A DNA stretch of 18,014 nucleotides from an uncultured Clostridia bacterium (lineage in GTDB: Bacteria > Bacillota > Clostridia > Christensenellales > CAG-314), in contig CAKPYT010000007.1 in NCBI GenBank assembly GCA_934203075.1, forward strand, positions 1-18,014, in the 5' to 3' direction. A program made the translations under genes and the position numbers. Every line of letters begins with the position of its first letter. Position 1 is the stretch's first letter. Under the pieces are notes generated by a model. That model was given only the letters and a program-made list of their open reading frames with translations, did no database searches and was not told the DNA's origin. Of the stretch, positions 9,001 to 15,422 are shown in pieces.

Positions 9001-9773
9001 GCACGAATTGCGAATACGATTCTGCAAAAGCGGTGAGGGATGCCGGTGCCGAAGCCGAAATTCTGGTCATCAACAACCTTTCTGCGGAGGGGATCGCCCG
9101 CAGTACGGAGGCGTTTGCTTCCGCCCTGAAAACGTCACAGATGATTTTCCTGCCGGGCGGGTTCTCCGGCGGCGACGAACCGGACGGCAGCGGAAAGTTT
9201 ATCACGGCATTTTTCCGCAATGCGGCCGTGAGCGCCGGAGTAACGGAGTTGCTGGATCACCGCAACGGTTTGATCTGCGGCATTTGCAACGGATTCCAGG
9301 CTCTGATCAAACTCGGTCTGGTACCGTACGGCAAAATCGTGGAGCCAAAAGAGACAAACCCCACCCTGACCTTCAATACGATCGGCAGACACCAGTCCAA
9401 AATCGTGCGGACAAAAATCGTATCGAATCTGTCCCCGTGGCTTTCGCTCGTGCGTGTTGGGGACGTGGTGAACGTGCCCGTGTCGCACGGAGAGGGGCGT
9501 TTCATCGTGCCGGACGAATTGCTTTCGCAGTTGATTGCAAACGGGCAGATCGCCACGCAGTACGTCGATCCGGAAGGGAACGCTTCCGCGGACATTCGTT
9601 ACAATCCCAACAATTCCGTCTGCGCCGTCGAGGGGATCACCTCTCCGGACGGCAGAGTGTTCGGTAAAATGGGGCACAGCGAACGTATCGGCAGCGGGCT
9701 TTATCGCAACGTAGAGGGAAACTACAATCTCCGCATGTTCGAAGCGGCGGTAAAATATTTTCGCGGGGAATAA
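6075..9773 (+). CDS. purL: Phosphoribosylformylglycinamidine synthase, single-chain
   Basis: PurL converts FGAR, glutamine and ATP to FGAM. The 1232-residue product is the large fused form: an N-terminal PurS-like region (about 1-140), two PurM-like synthetase halves, and a C-terminal class I glutamine amidotransferase (about 985-1232). ETHNHPTEIEPFGG (315-328) is the ATP/substrate site of the synthetase. The glutaminase nucleophile is C1071 in CGICNGFQAL, with H1201 and E1203 in GHSERI completing the triad. Length and style match the clostridial large-subunit type and are a little shorter than the proteobacterial one (near 1295). The ATG at 6075 shares one base with the purD stop (TAATG), so translation is probably coupled. 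It is the last gene of the operon, followed by a terminator 54 nt downstream. Intact, with no internal stop. Confidence 0.97.
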   Translation: MVYRVYVEKKKEFANEAQALGSEIRTVLQIPSLKEVRLFHRYDVEGIEKVLFDSCVRTVFSEPQVDVTYAELPQNDTAVVFGAEYLPGQFDQRADSAAQCIQILSCGVRPAVRTANVYQLFGDLTKEEIAAIKKYVVNPVEMREASLDRFETLQMQYEVPGEVAVLDGFLTLDAEGIKAAVKQYGLAMDADDLAFCQRYFQREGRNPTVTELRVIDTYWSDHCRHTTFLTTIDSVTFEDAALQATYEDYLATREMLGRTKPVNLMDLATLAAKYLKHTGQLDKLDESDEINACTVKTEIEADGKKEPWLLLFKNETHNHPTEIEPFGGAATCIGGAIRDPLSGRAYVYGAMRVTGAANPLTPVSQTLAGKLPQRKIVTSAAAGYSSYGNQIGIATGIVEELYHEGYAAKRMEIGAVIAAVPAENVRREVPSAGDAVILLGGRTGRDGCGGATGSSKSHTKQSLETCGAEVQKGNAPEERKLQRLFRNAEASRLIKRCNDFGAGGVSVAIGELADGLEIDLNAVPKKYDGLDGTELAISESQERMAVVVASEDAPRLMALAAAENLEATVVARVKADPRLTMHWNGKVIVDLSREFLSSNGAEKHISVHVGRAQENAKPVGTEFAPEFLKMASDLNVCSKRGLAERFDSTIGAGTVLMPFGGKYQATPAQAMVQKFPTERKHTDDCSFMSWGYNPYLSEKSPYHGAYLAVVESVSKLIASGASFEDVYLTFQEYFERPNRDPARWGKPLAALLGAFRAQKELGVAAIGGKDSMSGSFERLDVPPTLVSFAVTTGKASQALPNHWKQSGNAVVLLAPRCGADGLPQAESQKEVFRRVTEGIRSGAILSAYTPTYGGVAEGVLKMSLGNRFGFRFCEERTMEELFGYRYGAFLLEVTQPFEGALAIGEITEKRAYTYRGQTLSQDEVLAAYESKLESVYPCNLSQTGRQIQNVCYTAGCKSAPGLRVAKPKVLIPVFPGTNCEYDSAKAVRDAGAEAEILVINNLSAEGIARSTEAFASALKTSQMIFLPGGFSGGDEPDGSGKFITAFFRNAAVSAGVTELLDHRNGLICGICNGFQALIKLGLVPYGKIVEPKETNPTLTFNTIGRHQSKIVRTKIVSNLSPWLSLVRVGDVVNVPVSHGEGRFIVPDELLSQLIANGQIATQYVDPEGNASADIRYNPNNSVCAVEGITSPDGRVFGKMGHSERIGSGLYRNVEGNYNLRMFEAAVKYFRGE

Positions 9774-9826
9774 AGTGTAAAGTCGTTTTTCGCAGTGCTT
9801 TTGCAAACAACCCGAAAAGTTTCATT

Positions 9827-9861
9827 GCAGCCGTCCCGGATGCGGGGCGGTTGTCTTTTTT
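9827..9861 (+). terminator. Intrinsic terminator closing the pur operon
   Basis: An 11-pair stem (9827-9837 with 9844-9854, three G-T wobbles, core CCGTCCC/GGGGCGG) encloses the 6-nt loop GGATGC. It is followed by C and then six T (9856-9861). It lies 54 nt after the purL stop and is a standard Rho-independent terminator. Confidence 0.88.
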
Positions 9862-10422
9862 GAAAGCAAAGAAAACAGGCCTTTTCGTCCGTGCGGCAAA
9901 ATTTCTGTGTTGTATGCTGCGGACATCTGTTTTTTCGGTGTGTACTTTGCATAATAAAAGAAAAAACGAATAATTACGCTTTGCGGGTAAAATGTGTCGC
10001 GGAACTCCTTTCCCGCGGCTTTGGGACGGGATAAAAGAAGGAGCAATCTTCCCTTGTTGATTTTTCCGCCCGAAAGGCCTCCGGAAGTACTGCAGGGAAG
10101 AACAAAACGACTGTTTTGTGTGCTATTGCAGGACTTTTTGCCGATTTTACTGCAAAATCGTTTTTTCGGTCGGGAGGGACGGAGGAAACCTTTGGAACGG
10201 GTCGGGAGAAACAGACGATTGCCGCGCGGAGAAAAGGAAAATCACGAAGTTTATAGATGCATAAAATAATGTATAATTTGAAAAAGAAAAAGAAAAAGTA
10301 AAAATTCTCTCAAACCCGTAATTTTTGAACGCTTTGTGTTATATGATTAACTAAATTAGAAAATGATTGAAAATTCCTAAAAAAAATAGGTTAAAAAATA
10401 GCATAATTTAGTGTTTATTCGT
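9862..10422. other. Gene-free stretch between pur and opp operons
   Basis: No convincing protein gene is seen. The region holds several small structures. CTCCTTTCCCG (10005-10015) can pair with CGGGA (10027-10031) and AAGGAG (10038-10043), hiding a ribosome-binding-like sequence. A perfect hairpin ACAAAAC-GACT-GTTTTGT lies at 10102-10119. A terminator-like hairpin at 10142-10166 is listed separately. From about 10260 the sequence becomes very A/T rich, with an AAAAAG triplicate near 10280-10300 and an inverted repeat CCTA-N7-TAGG (10376-10390) just upstream of the promoter. The A-tracts may act as an UP element or bent DNA for the opp promoter. The only plus-strand frame of note (to 10269) would need a TTG start and has no recognisable product. 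Confidence 0.6.
10142..10166 (+). terminator. Terminator-like hairpin with T-run, possible attenuator
   Basis: CGATTTT (10142-10148) pairs perfectly with AAAATCG (10154-10160) around the loop ACTGC and is followed by six T (10161-10166). The stem is A/T rich and so weak. An upstream TTGCAG (10126-10131) is complementary to CTGCAA (10150-10155), which overlaps the loop and right arm. That allows a mutually exclusive alternative pairing, as in attenuators. No transcript or gene is known to run through here, so function is uncertain. Confidence 0.4.
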
Positions 10423-10451
10423 TTGACATAAAAAAGAATATCGGCTATAAT
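10423..10451 (+). promoter_or_regulatory. Consensus sigma-A promoter of the opp operon
   Basis: TTGACA at 10423-10428 and TATAAT at 10446-10451 are separated by exactly 17 nt (10429-10445), a perfect match to the housekeeping sigma-factor consensus. It sits in A/T-rich DNA, and transcription should begin near 10458. The first gene downstream is oppB, so this is very likely the opp operon promoter. Confidence 0.9.
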
Positions 10452-10685
10452 CACTGTAAAATTTTTTTTGGAAGGGTAAAAACACTCGTTTTTTGCATAA
10501 AAAATATGCGCCCAAAACGAGAAAAATCGGTGCGGTTTACGCAGGGGAATTTTGCCGCCGCGCAACGCGAAAAACGCCGAGGAACAGTATAGAACAAAAA
10601 GTTCGTGCCGGGCAATCAGGTCGGGTTGCGGCAGGGGAAGAACACATCGCGAGTCTCCTGCAAAGAGGGCGAGAAGGAAGGTAAT
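10452..10685 (+). promoter_or_regulatory. Long structured 5' leader of the opp mRNA
   Basis: About 228 nt separate the expected transcription start from the oppB ATG. Near the 5' end is a two-tier hairpin: outer CTCGTTTT (10485-10492) with AAAACGAG (10514-10521), inner GCATA (10495-10499) with TATGC (10505-10509), loop AAAAA. Further on, GCCG..CGCAAC (10557-10566) can pair with GTTGCGGC (10625-10632) with a 2-nt bulge. A 9-nt direct repeat GCAGGGGAA occurs at 10541-10549 and 10631-10639. The oppB ribosome binding site is GAAGGAAG at 10673-10680. No T-run follows the hairpins, so any control would be at translation or stability. I do not recognise a named riboswitch class. Confidence 0.5.
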
Positions 10686-11615
10686 ATGGATTCGAAAACG
10701 TTGGGATTTCTCTTAAAAAGGTTGCTGCTTGCGCTGTTAACCGTGTTTTTGGTCATTACCATTACGTTCTTTGCCATGCATGCCATCCCCGGCGGCCCGT
10801 TCAACTCCGAAAAAGCCATCACGCCGGAAGCAAAAGCGGCTTTGATGGAAAAGTACGGTTTGGATAAGCCGGTAGGCGTGCAATACGTCAATTATATAAA
10901 GAACATCTTTTTTCATCTGGATTTCGGCCCGTCTCTGAAGTTGAAAGGGCGGGAGGTTTCGGATATTCTGTCGGAAGGTTTTCAGGTCAGCGGCAAAATC
11001 GGTTTGATTGCCGCCTGCCTCGCGATTGTGGTGGGCGTTACGCTCGGCACCGTTGCGTCCATCAACCGCAACAAAGTCATCGATAAAGTGATCATGGTGT
11101 TCACAACGGCCTGCAACGCCTTGCCTGCCTTTATCATAGGTTCGTTCTTCCTTGTAATCTTTTGCGTCAAGCTGAACTGGCTCCCCGCAAACGGCACGGC
11201 GAAGGGCGGCCTGGTTTTGCCCATTCTGACGCTGTCGCTTTATCCGATGGCGTACATCACGCGGCTGACCCGCTCCAGCATGCTGGACGTACTCGGGCAG
11301 GATTACATCCGCACCGCGCGCGCCAAGGGCGTAAGCCAAAAAAAGAGCATATTCGTGCACGCGTTAAAAAACGCACTGATTCCGGTCATTACGTACGTCG
11401 GGCCGATGCTTGCCAGTATTTTAACCGGGTCGCTCGTAGTGGAGCAGATTTTCTCCATCGGCGGGTTGGGGCGGCAATTCGTGCAATCGATTATTAACCG
11501 CGACTATACGCTGATCATGGGCACCACGATTTTCCTTTCGGTTTTAATCGTGCTGATGAACCTCGTAAGCGATATCCTTTATAAAATAGTGGATCCGCGG
11601 ATCAAATTAGGTTAG
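10686..11615 (+). CDS. oppB: Oligopeptide/dipeptide ABC importer permease, OppB-type
   Basis: This is one of the two membrane subunits of a peptide-type ABC importer. The 309-residue length is normal. It begins with a first membrane segment and the typical FxxxHxIPGGPF motif (29-38), then an extracellular stretch with KYGLDKP, then the MetI-type transmembrane core. The EAA coupling loop YIRTARAKGVSQKKSIFVHA begins at residue 207 and should contact the ATPases. About six membrane segments are seen. The ATG at 10686 is preferred over an upstream in-frame ATG at 10605 because homology begins here and a GGAAGG site precedes it. oppC follows 14 nt later. The cargo is not determined by the sequence: oligopeptides are the default, but OppB-like proteins also import dipeptides and sugars. 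Confidence 0.93.
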   Translation: MDSKTLGFLLKRLLLALLTVFLVITITFFAMHAIPGGPFNSEKAITPEAKAALMEKYGLDKPVGVQYVNYIKNIFFHLDFGPSLKLKGREVSDILSEGFQVSGKIGLIAACLAIVVGVTLGTVASINRNKVIDKVIMVFTTACNALPAFIIGSFFLVIFCVKLNWLPANGTAKGGLVLPILTLSLYPMAYITRLTRSSMLDVLGQDYIRTARAKGVSQKKSIFVHALKNALIPVITYVGPMLASILTGSLVVEQIFSIGGLGRQFVQSIINRDYTLIMGTTIFLSVLIVLMNLVSDILYKIVDPRIKLG

Positions 11616-11629
11616 GAGGTAAGGATTTG

Positions 11630-13195
11630 ATGTCACAGCAAACAAACGAACAGAAAAAAATGCCGAAGAAAAATCCTTTCTCGTTCCAGTTGGATCCCAA
11701 AAAATTCGAACTGGCGACGGAAGAAGAAAAGGCGCAATTCATCCCCATGCGGGAAAGCGTCGGGTTCTTCCGGGACGGGCTGCGCCGTTTGTGGAAAAAC
11801 AAACTGGCAGTCGTGTGCTTTTTCATCATTGCGGTTCTGGTACTTGCCGTTGTGATTATTCCCGCCGTCTGGCCGTACGGATACGATCAGCAATTAAGCG
11901 TGGAGAACGGCAGCGACGCTTCGTATAACAACCTGAAGCCGTTTACTTACGGCGCTACCGAAACGGCGCAGCTGGAGCGTTACGCTTTGTTCCGGGAGTA
12001 TCGGAAGGGCAAAGTTTATACCTCTGCCGAGTATGCGGAATACGTCAAAGCGGCGGAAGAAGAGTATCAGCAATACCTTTCGACGCACCGCGACGAATAC
12101 GATGCGTATCTTTCCGAACAGATTTGGAAATATAACGTAAAAAACTACGCGGTGGACGATGCTTCGATTTACAAACCCTCCGAGCACGACGGCAAAACGT
12201 TTCAGGAGTACTTTGCGGAAGCGCATCCGGAATATACCACCGGCTCGTTCGACGAGCGTTTCGCGCAATATAAGGCAGATTTCATTGCAAACTATAAAGC
12301 CACGCAGGATATGGCTTCGTTCTGCAGAAAGTCTCAAACCAAAACGCTGGAGGCTTATCTGCAATCCCGTGCGACGTATCTCTATTCCAAGGGGTACACG
12401 CAAGGGTACTATACGTACAGCGAGTATACCTCGCAGGTAACGGCATGGCAAAACGGCGCAACGGAGTCCAAACCGTTTGTGCATCTCTTCGGAACGGACG
12501 CACGCGGCAGGGATTATTTCATCCGCGTGGTATACGGCACGAGAGTTTCTTTGATCGTCGGCTTCTTTGCCTCTATCGTAGTACTGATTATCGGGCTGAT
12601 TTACGGCTCCGTTTCCGGCTACTGCGGCGGCAAGGTGGATACGATCATGATGCGTATCGTCGATATCATCTATTCGTTGCCGGATATGGTCATCATCATT
12701 TTGTTGTCGGTGATCCTGCGTTCCGTGTTTGAAAACTCTACCAGCCAGTTCGTGCAGCAGTTAGGCAGCAATATGATTGCGATTTTCATAGTTTTCGCTT
12801 TGTTGTATTGGGTAGGCATGGCTCGATTGATTCGGGGACAGGTGCTCACGCTGAAGGAGCAGGAATACGTCTTGGCGGCAAAAACCATAGGCGCTTCTCC
12901 TGCCCGGATCATCGCCAAACACCTTTTGCCGAACTGCATCAGCATTATCATCATTTCGGTTGCACTGCAAATCCCGAGTGCCATTTTTACGGAAAGCTTC
13001 CTGAGTTTTATCGGCTTGGGCGTAAACGCACCGATGCCGTCGCTCGGGTCTCTGGCCTCCGATGCGTTGGACGGAATCTATTCGTATTCCTATCGGCTCA
13101 TCATTCCGGCGGTTGTGATTTTCCTCATCGTATTGTCGCTGAACCTGTTCGGCGACGGTCTGCGGGACGCGTTCGACCCGAAATTGAAAAACTAA
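11630..13195 (+). CDS. oppC: Oligopeptide ABC importer permease, OppC-type with large extracellular insertion
   Basis: This is the second permease subunit, 521 residues against about 300 for typical OppC. Residues 42-80 form the normal OppC N-terminal region and TM1. The family motif HLFGTDARGRDYFIRVVYGTR starts at H285, leading into the MetI core, with EAA loop YVLAAKTIGASPARIIAKH from about 413. Normally this motif follows TM1 by some 35-45 residues, but here about 203 separate them. The insert lies outside the membrane by topology. It is rich in Tyr, Glu, Lys and Ala, with repeated E-Y-x-x-Y spacing suggesting helices. I do not recognise it as a known domain. The frame is open throughout, so this is an in-frame insertion. 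AGGAGG at 11614-11619 is 10 nt from the ATG and 7 nt from a TTG at 11627, so a TTG start one codon earlier is possible. Confidence 0.92.
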   Translation: MSQQTNEQKKMPKKNPFSFQLDPKKFELATEEEKAQFIPMRESVGFFRDGLRRLWKNKLAVVCFFIIAVLVLAVVIIPAVWPYGYDQQLSVENGSDASYNNLKPFTYGATETAQLERYALFREYRKGKVYTSAEYAEYVKAAEEEYQQYLSTHRDEYDAYLSEQIWKYNVKNYAVDDASIYKPSEHDGKTFQEYFAEAHPEYTTGSFDERFAQYKADFIANYKATQDMASFCRKSQTKTLEAYLQSRATYLYSKGYTQGYYTYSEYTSQVTAWQNGATESKPFVHLFGTDARGRDYFIRVVYGTRVSLIVGFFASIVVLIIGLIYGSVSGYCGGKVDTIMMRIVDIIYSLPDMVIIILLSVILRSVFENSTSQFVQQLGSNMIAIFIVFALLYWVGMARLIRGQVLTLKEQEYVLAAKTIGASPARIIAKHLLPNCISIIIISVALQIPSAIFTESFLSFIGLGVNAPMPSLGSLASDALDGIYSYSYRLIIPAVVIFLIVLSLNLFGDGLRDAFDPKLKN

Positions 13196-13211
13196 GGGGG
13201 AGTTGTAAAAA

Positions 13212-14225
13212 ATGTTACTGCAAGTAAGAAATTTAAAAACCTCCTTTTTTACCCCGGCAGGGGAAGTAAAGTCGGTCAACGACGTCAGTTTTGACCTGGA
13301 CTACGGAAAAGTATTGGGGATCGTGGGCGAGTCCGGCTCCGGCAAGAGCGTCACCGCCTATTCGATTTTACAAATTCTGACGAACCCCGGCAAAATCATC
13401 GGCGGTTCGGTCAAGGTGGACGGGCAGGAACTGGTCGGCAGCGGCGAAAGCGTCATGCATACGATCCGCGGCAAAAAAATCAGCATCATTTTTCAGGATC
13501 CGATGACGAGCCTGAACCCGGTGTTCCGCATCGGTTATCAGTTGACGGAAGCCATCACGCTGCATACGGAGCGCACCAAAGAGCAAGCCTATGCGCGTGC
13601 GGTGGAAATGCTGGAACTGGTCGGCATTAACGAGCCGGAAAAACGCATGAAGCAATACCCGCACGAACTTTCCGGCGGGATGCGGCAGCGCGTAATGATC
13701 GCAATGGCATTGGCCTGCGAGCCGGATCTGCTGATTGCGGACGAACCGACCACGGCACTGGACGTAACCATTCAGGCGCAGATTCTGGACCTGATGAAAC
13801 GTTTGCAAAAAGAACTCGGCATGGCGATCATCATGATCACGCACGACCTTGGCGTCATCGCCCAGATGTGCGACGAAGTCATCGTGATGTATGCCGGCAA
13901 AATTGTGGAGCGCGGCACGATAGACGCAATTTTCTATCATCCGCAGCACGAATATACCCGCGGATTGATGGCATCCGTTCCGTCGTTCGATAAAACGAGG
14001 GAGCGTCTGGTGCCCATCGAGGGGACTCCGGTAGACTTGTTAAACCTGCCGGAAGGCTGCACGTTTGCACCCCGGTGCAAGCAGGCAATGAAAATATGTT
14101 TGCAGCAGTATCCGCCGGAGTTGGACGTAGGCGAATGTCAGCGTGCCTCCTGCTGGAGATGTGTAAAAGAATGTGTGGAAGCAGGCAAAGAAATCGTTCT
14201 GCCGAAGGAGGAAGCCGATGAGTAA
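13212..14225 (+). CDS. oppD: Oligopeptide ABC importer ATP-binding protein, OppD-type
   Basis: This ATPase subunit powers peptide import. The 337-residue protein has Walker A GESGSGKS (39-46), a Q-loop in IIFQDPMTSLNP, signature LSGGMRQR (153-160), Walker B LLIADEPT (D177, E178) and the switch histidine in ITHDLGV. The C-terminal oligopeptide/dipeptide extension contains GCTFAPRC and further cysteines ending CWRC. In the DppD/OppD family such cysteines can bind an iron-sulfur cluster, so that is likely but not shown here. The ATG is preceded by GGGGGAG at 13196-13202. Its end overlaps oppF by 8 nt, consistent with equal production of the two different ATPases. Confidence 0.95.
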   Translation: MLLQVRNLKTSFFTPAGEVKSVNDVSFDLDYGKVLGIVGESGSGKSVTAYSILQILTNPGKIIGGSVKVDGQELVGSGESVMHTIRGKKISIIFQDPMTSLNPVFRIGYQLTEAITLHTERTKEQAYARAVEMLELVGINEPEKRMKQYPHELSGGMRQRVMIAMALACEPDLLIADEPTTALDVTIQAQILDLMKRLQKELGMAIIMITHDLGVIAQMCDEVIVMYAGKIVERGTIDAIFYHPQHEYTRGLMASVPSFDKTRERLVPIEGTPVDLLNLPEGCTFAPRCKQAMKICLQQYPPELDVGECQRASCWRCVKECVEAGKEIVLPKEEADE

Positions 14226-15291
14226 GAAGAAAATCGAATCGCAGGTTTCCGAAATGACGCCGGAACTGCAAAAGGAAATCGACGAAAACCTGCTGGTCGT
14301 CAAAGGCTTAAAGCAATACTTCGATATTCCGACGGGCATGTTTCAAAGCAAAGCCCTAAAAGCGGTGGACGACGTATCTTTCTCGGTAAAGAAGGGCGAA
14401 ACGCTCGGTCTGGTGGGGGAATCCGGCTGCGGAAAAACCACAACCGGCCGCTCGGTTCTGCATTTGTATCGTCCCACGGCCGGAGAAATCTGGTATCGCG
14501 GCAAAAAGATCGAAACGAAAGAGGACGTCAAACGTATGCGGGAATCCGCAACGATGGTGTTTCAGGACCCGTATTCTTCTTTGGACCCGCGCATGACGGT
14601 GGCGGATATCATCGGCGAACCGTTGGACGTGCACAAAGTGTTTGACGGAATCAAAGATAAGAAGGAACGGAAAGAAGCACGCCGGCAAAAGATCTACGAA
14701 CTGATGGCTACGGTGGGCCTCAACAGCGAACATGCCAACCGCTATCCGCACGAGTTTTCGGGCGGGCAGCGGCAAAGAATCGGCATCGCAAGGGCGTTGG
14801 CCGTCAATCCGGACTTTATCGTTTGTGACGAACCGGTTTCCGCTCTGGACGTATCCATTCAGGCACAGGTCATCAATAGGTTTGAGGATCTGCAAAAGAA
14901 ATTCGGTTTAACGTATCTGTTCATTGCGCACGATCTGATGGTTGTGCGGCACATTTCGGATCGTATTGCCGTAATGTACCTCGGCAGAATCGTGGAACTG
15001 GCCGATGCGGATACGGTTTGCGATAATCCGTTGCATCCTTATTCGCAAAGTTTGCTTTCCGCCGTGCCGATTCCGGACCCGGAAGTGGCAAAAAACAGCC
15101 AGCGAATCGTATTGGAAGGGGATGTTCCCAGCCCCATGAATCTGCCGGAAGGCTGTTCGTTTGCGGCTCGCTGCAAATACGCAACGGAAGAATGCCGAAA
15201 GAGCATTCCTTCCCTGAAAGAAGTTTCTCCCGGGCACTTTGTGGCATGCCATCTTGTGACGGGGCAGGAAACGAAAGAAGAAAAAGAATAG
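14218..15291 (+). CDS. oppF: Oligopeptide ABC importer ATP-binding protein, OppF-type
   Basis: This is the second ATPase of the importer, 357 residues. It has Walker A GESGCGKT (67-74), DPYSSLDPRM at the Q-loop, signature FSGGQRQR (180-187), Walker B FIVCDEPVSALD (D204, E205), and FIAHDLMV with the switch histidine. The C-terminus has GCSFAARC and later cysteines, as in OppD. The OppF sub-type is indicated by the N-terminal LKQYFDIPTG lead-in and the DEPVSALD wording. The ATG at 14218 is inside the oppD end, with AAGGAGG (14205-14211) 6 nt upstream. The in-frame ATG at 14173 lacks such a site. It is separated from oppA by 131 nt. Confidence 0.95.
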   Translation: MSKKKIESQVSEMTPELQKEIDENLLVVKGLKQYFDIPTGMFQSKALKAVDDVSFSVKKGETLGLVGESGCGKTTTGRSVLHLYRPTAGEIWYRGKKIETKEDVKRMRESATMVFQDPYSSLDPRMTVADIIGEPLDVHKVFDGIKDKKERKEARRQKIYELMATVGLNSEHANRYPHEFSGGQRQRIGIARALAVNPDFIVCDEPVSALDVSIQAQVINRFEDLQKKFGLTYLFIAHDLMVVRHISDRIAVMYLGRIVELADADTVCDNPLHPYSQSLLSAVPIPDPEVAKNSQRIVLEGDVPSPMNLPEGCSFAARCKYATEECRKSIPSLKEVSPGHFVACHLVTGQETKEEKE

Positions 15292-15297
15292 TTTTGT

Positions 15298-15312
15298 CGT
15301 TTTCTGAAAACG
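15298..15312 (+). promoter_or_regulatory. Small hairpin between oppF and oppA
   Basis: CGTTTT and AAAACG pair around the loop CTG just after the oppF stop. There is no following T-run, so it is not a terminator. It could protect the upstream message from exonucleases or mark a processing site that lets oppA be made in excess. No clear separate promoter is seen in 15313-15400. oppA itself has a strong site, AGGAGG at 15406-15411. Confidence 0.35.
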
Positions 15313-15422
15313 GCTATCCATACGAAATCGGAGTGTAGTCAGAGGAACCGTACGGTAGGGAAGTTCGTAAGGCGAATCGCGACGTGCATTAAGATGAAAT
15401 ATATTAGGAGGAAAAACAAGTT

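Noticed and set aside
9994..10269. Possible small protein in the pur-opp gap, with AAGGAG before TTG codons at 10054/10057
   Set aside because: It would need a TTG start, contains the terminator-like hairpin, is Arg-rich and shows no recognisable domain. The AAGGAG fits a hairpin arm equally well. Not enough to call a gene.
10325..10353. Second promoter candidate TTGAAC with 17-nt spacing
   Set aside because: The matching -10 (TAACTA) is poor, and a perfect promoter lies 100 nt downstream.
9862..10685. T-box or purine riboswitch in the gap
   Set aside because: I found no T-box GGGTGGNACCGCG-like sequence and no purine-riboswitch core, only unrelated hairpins.
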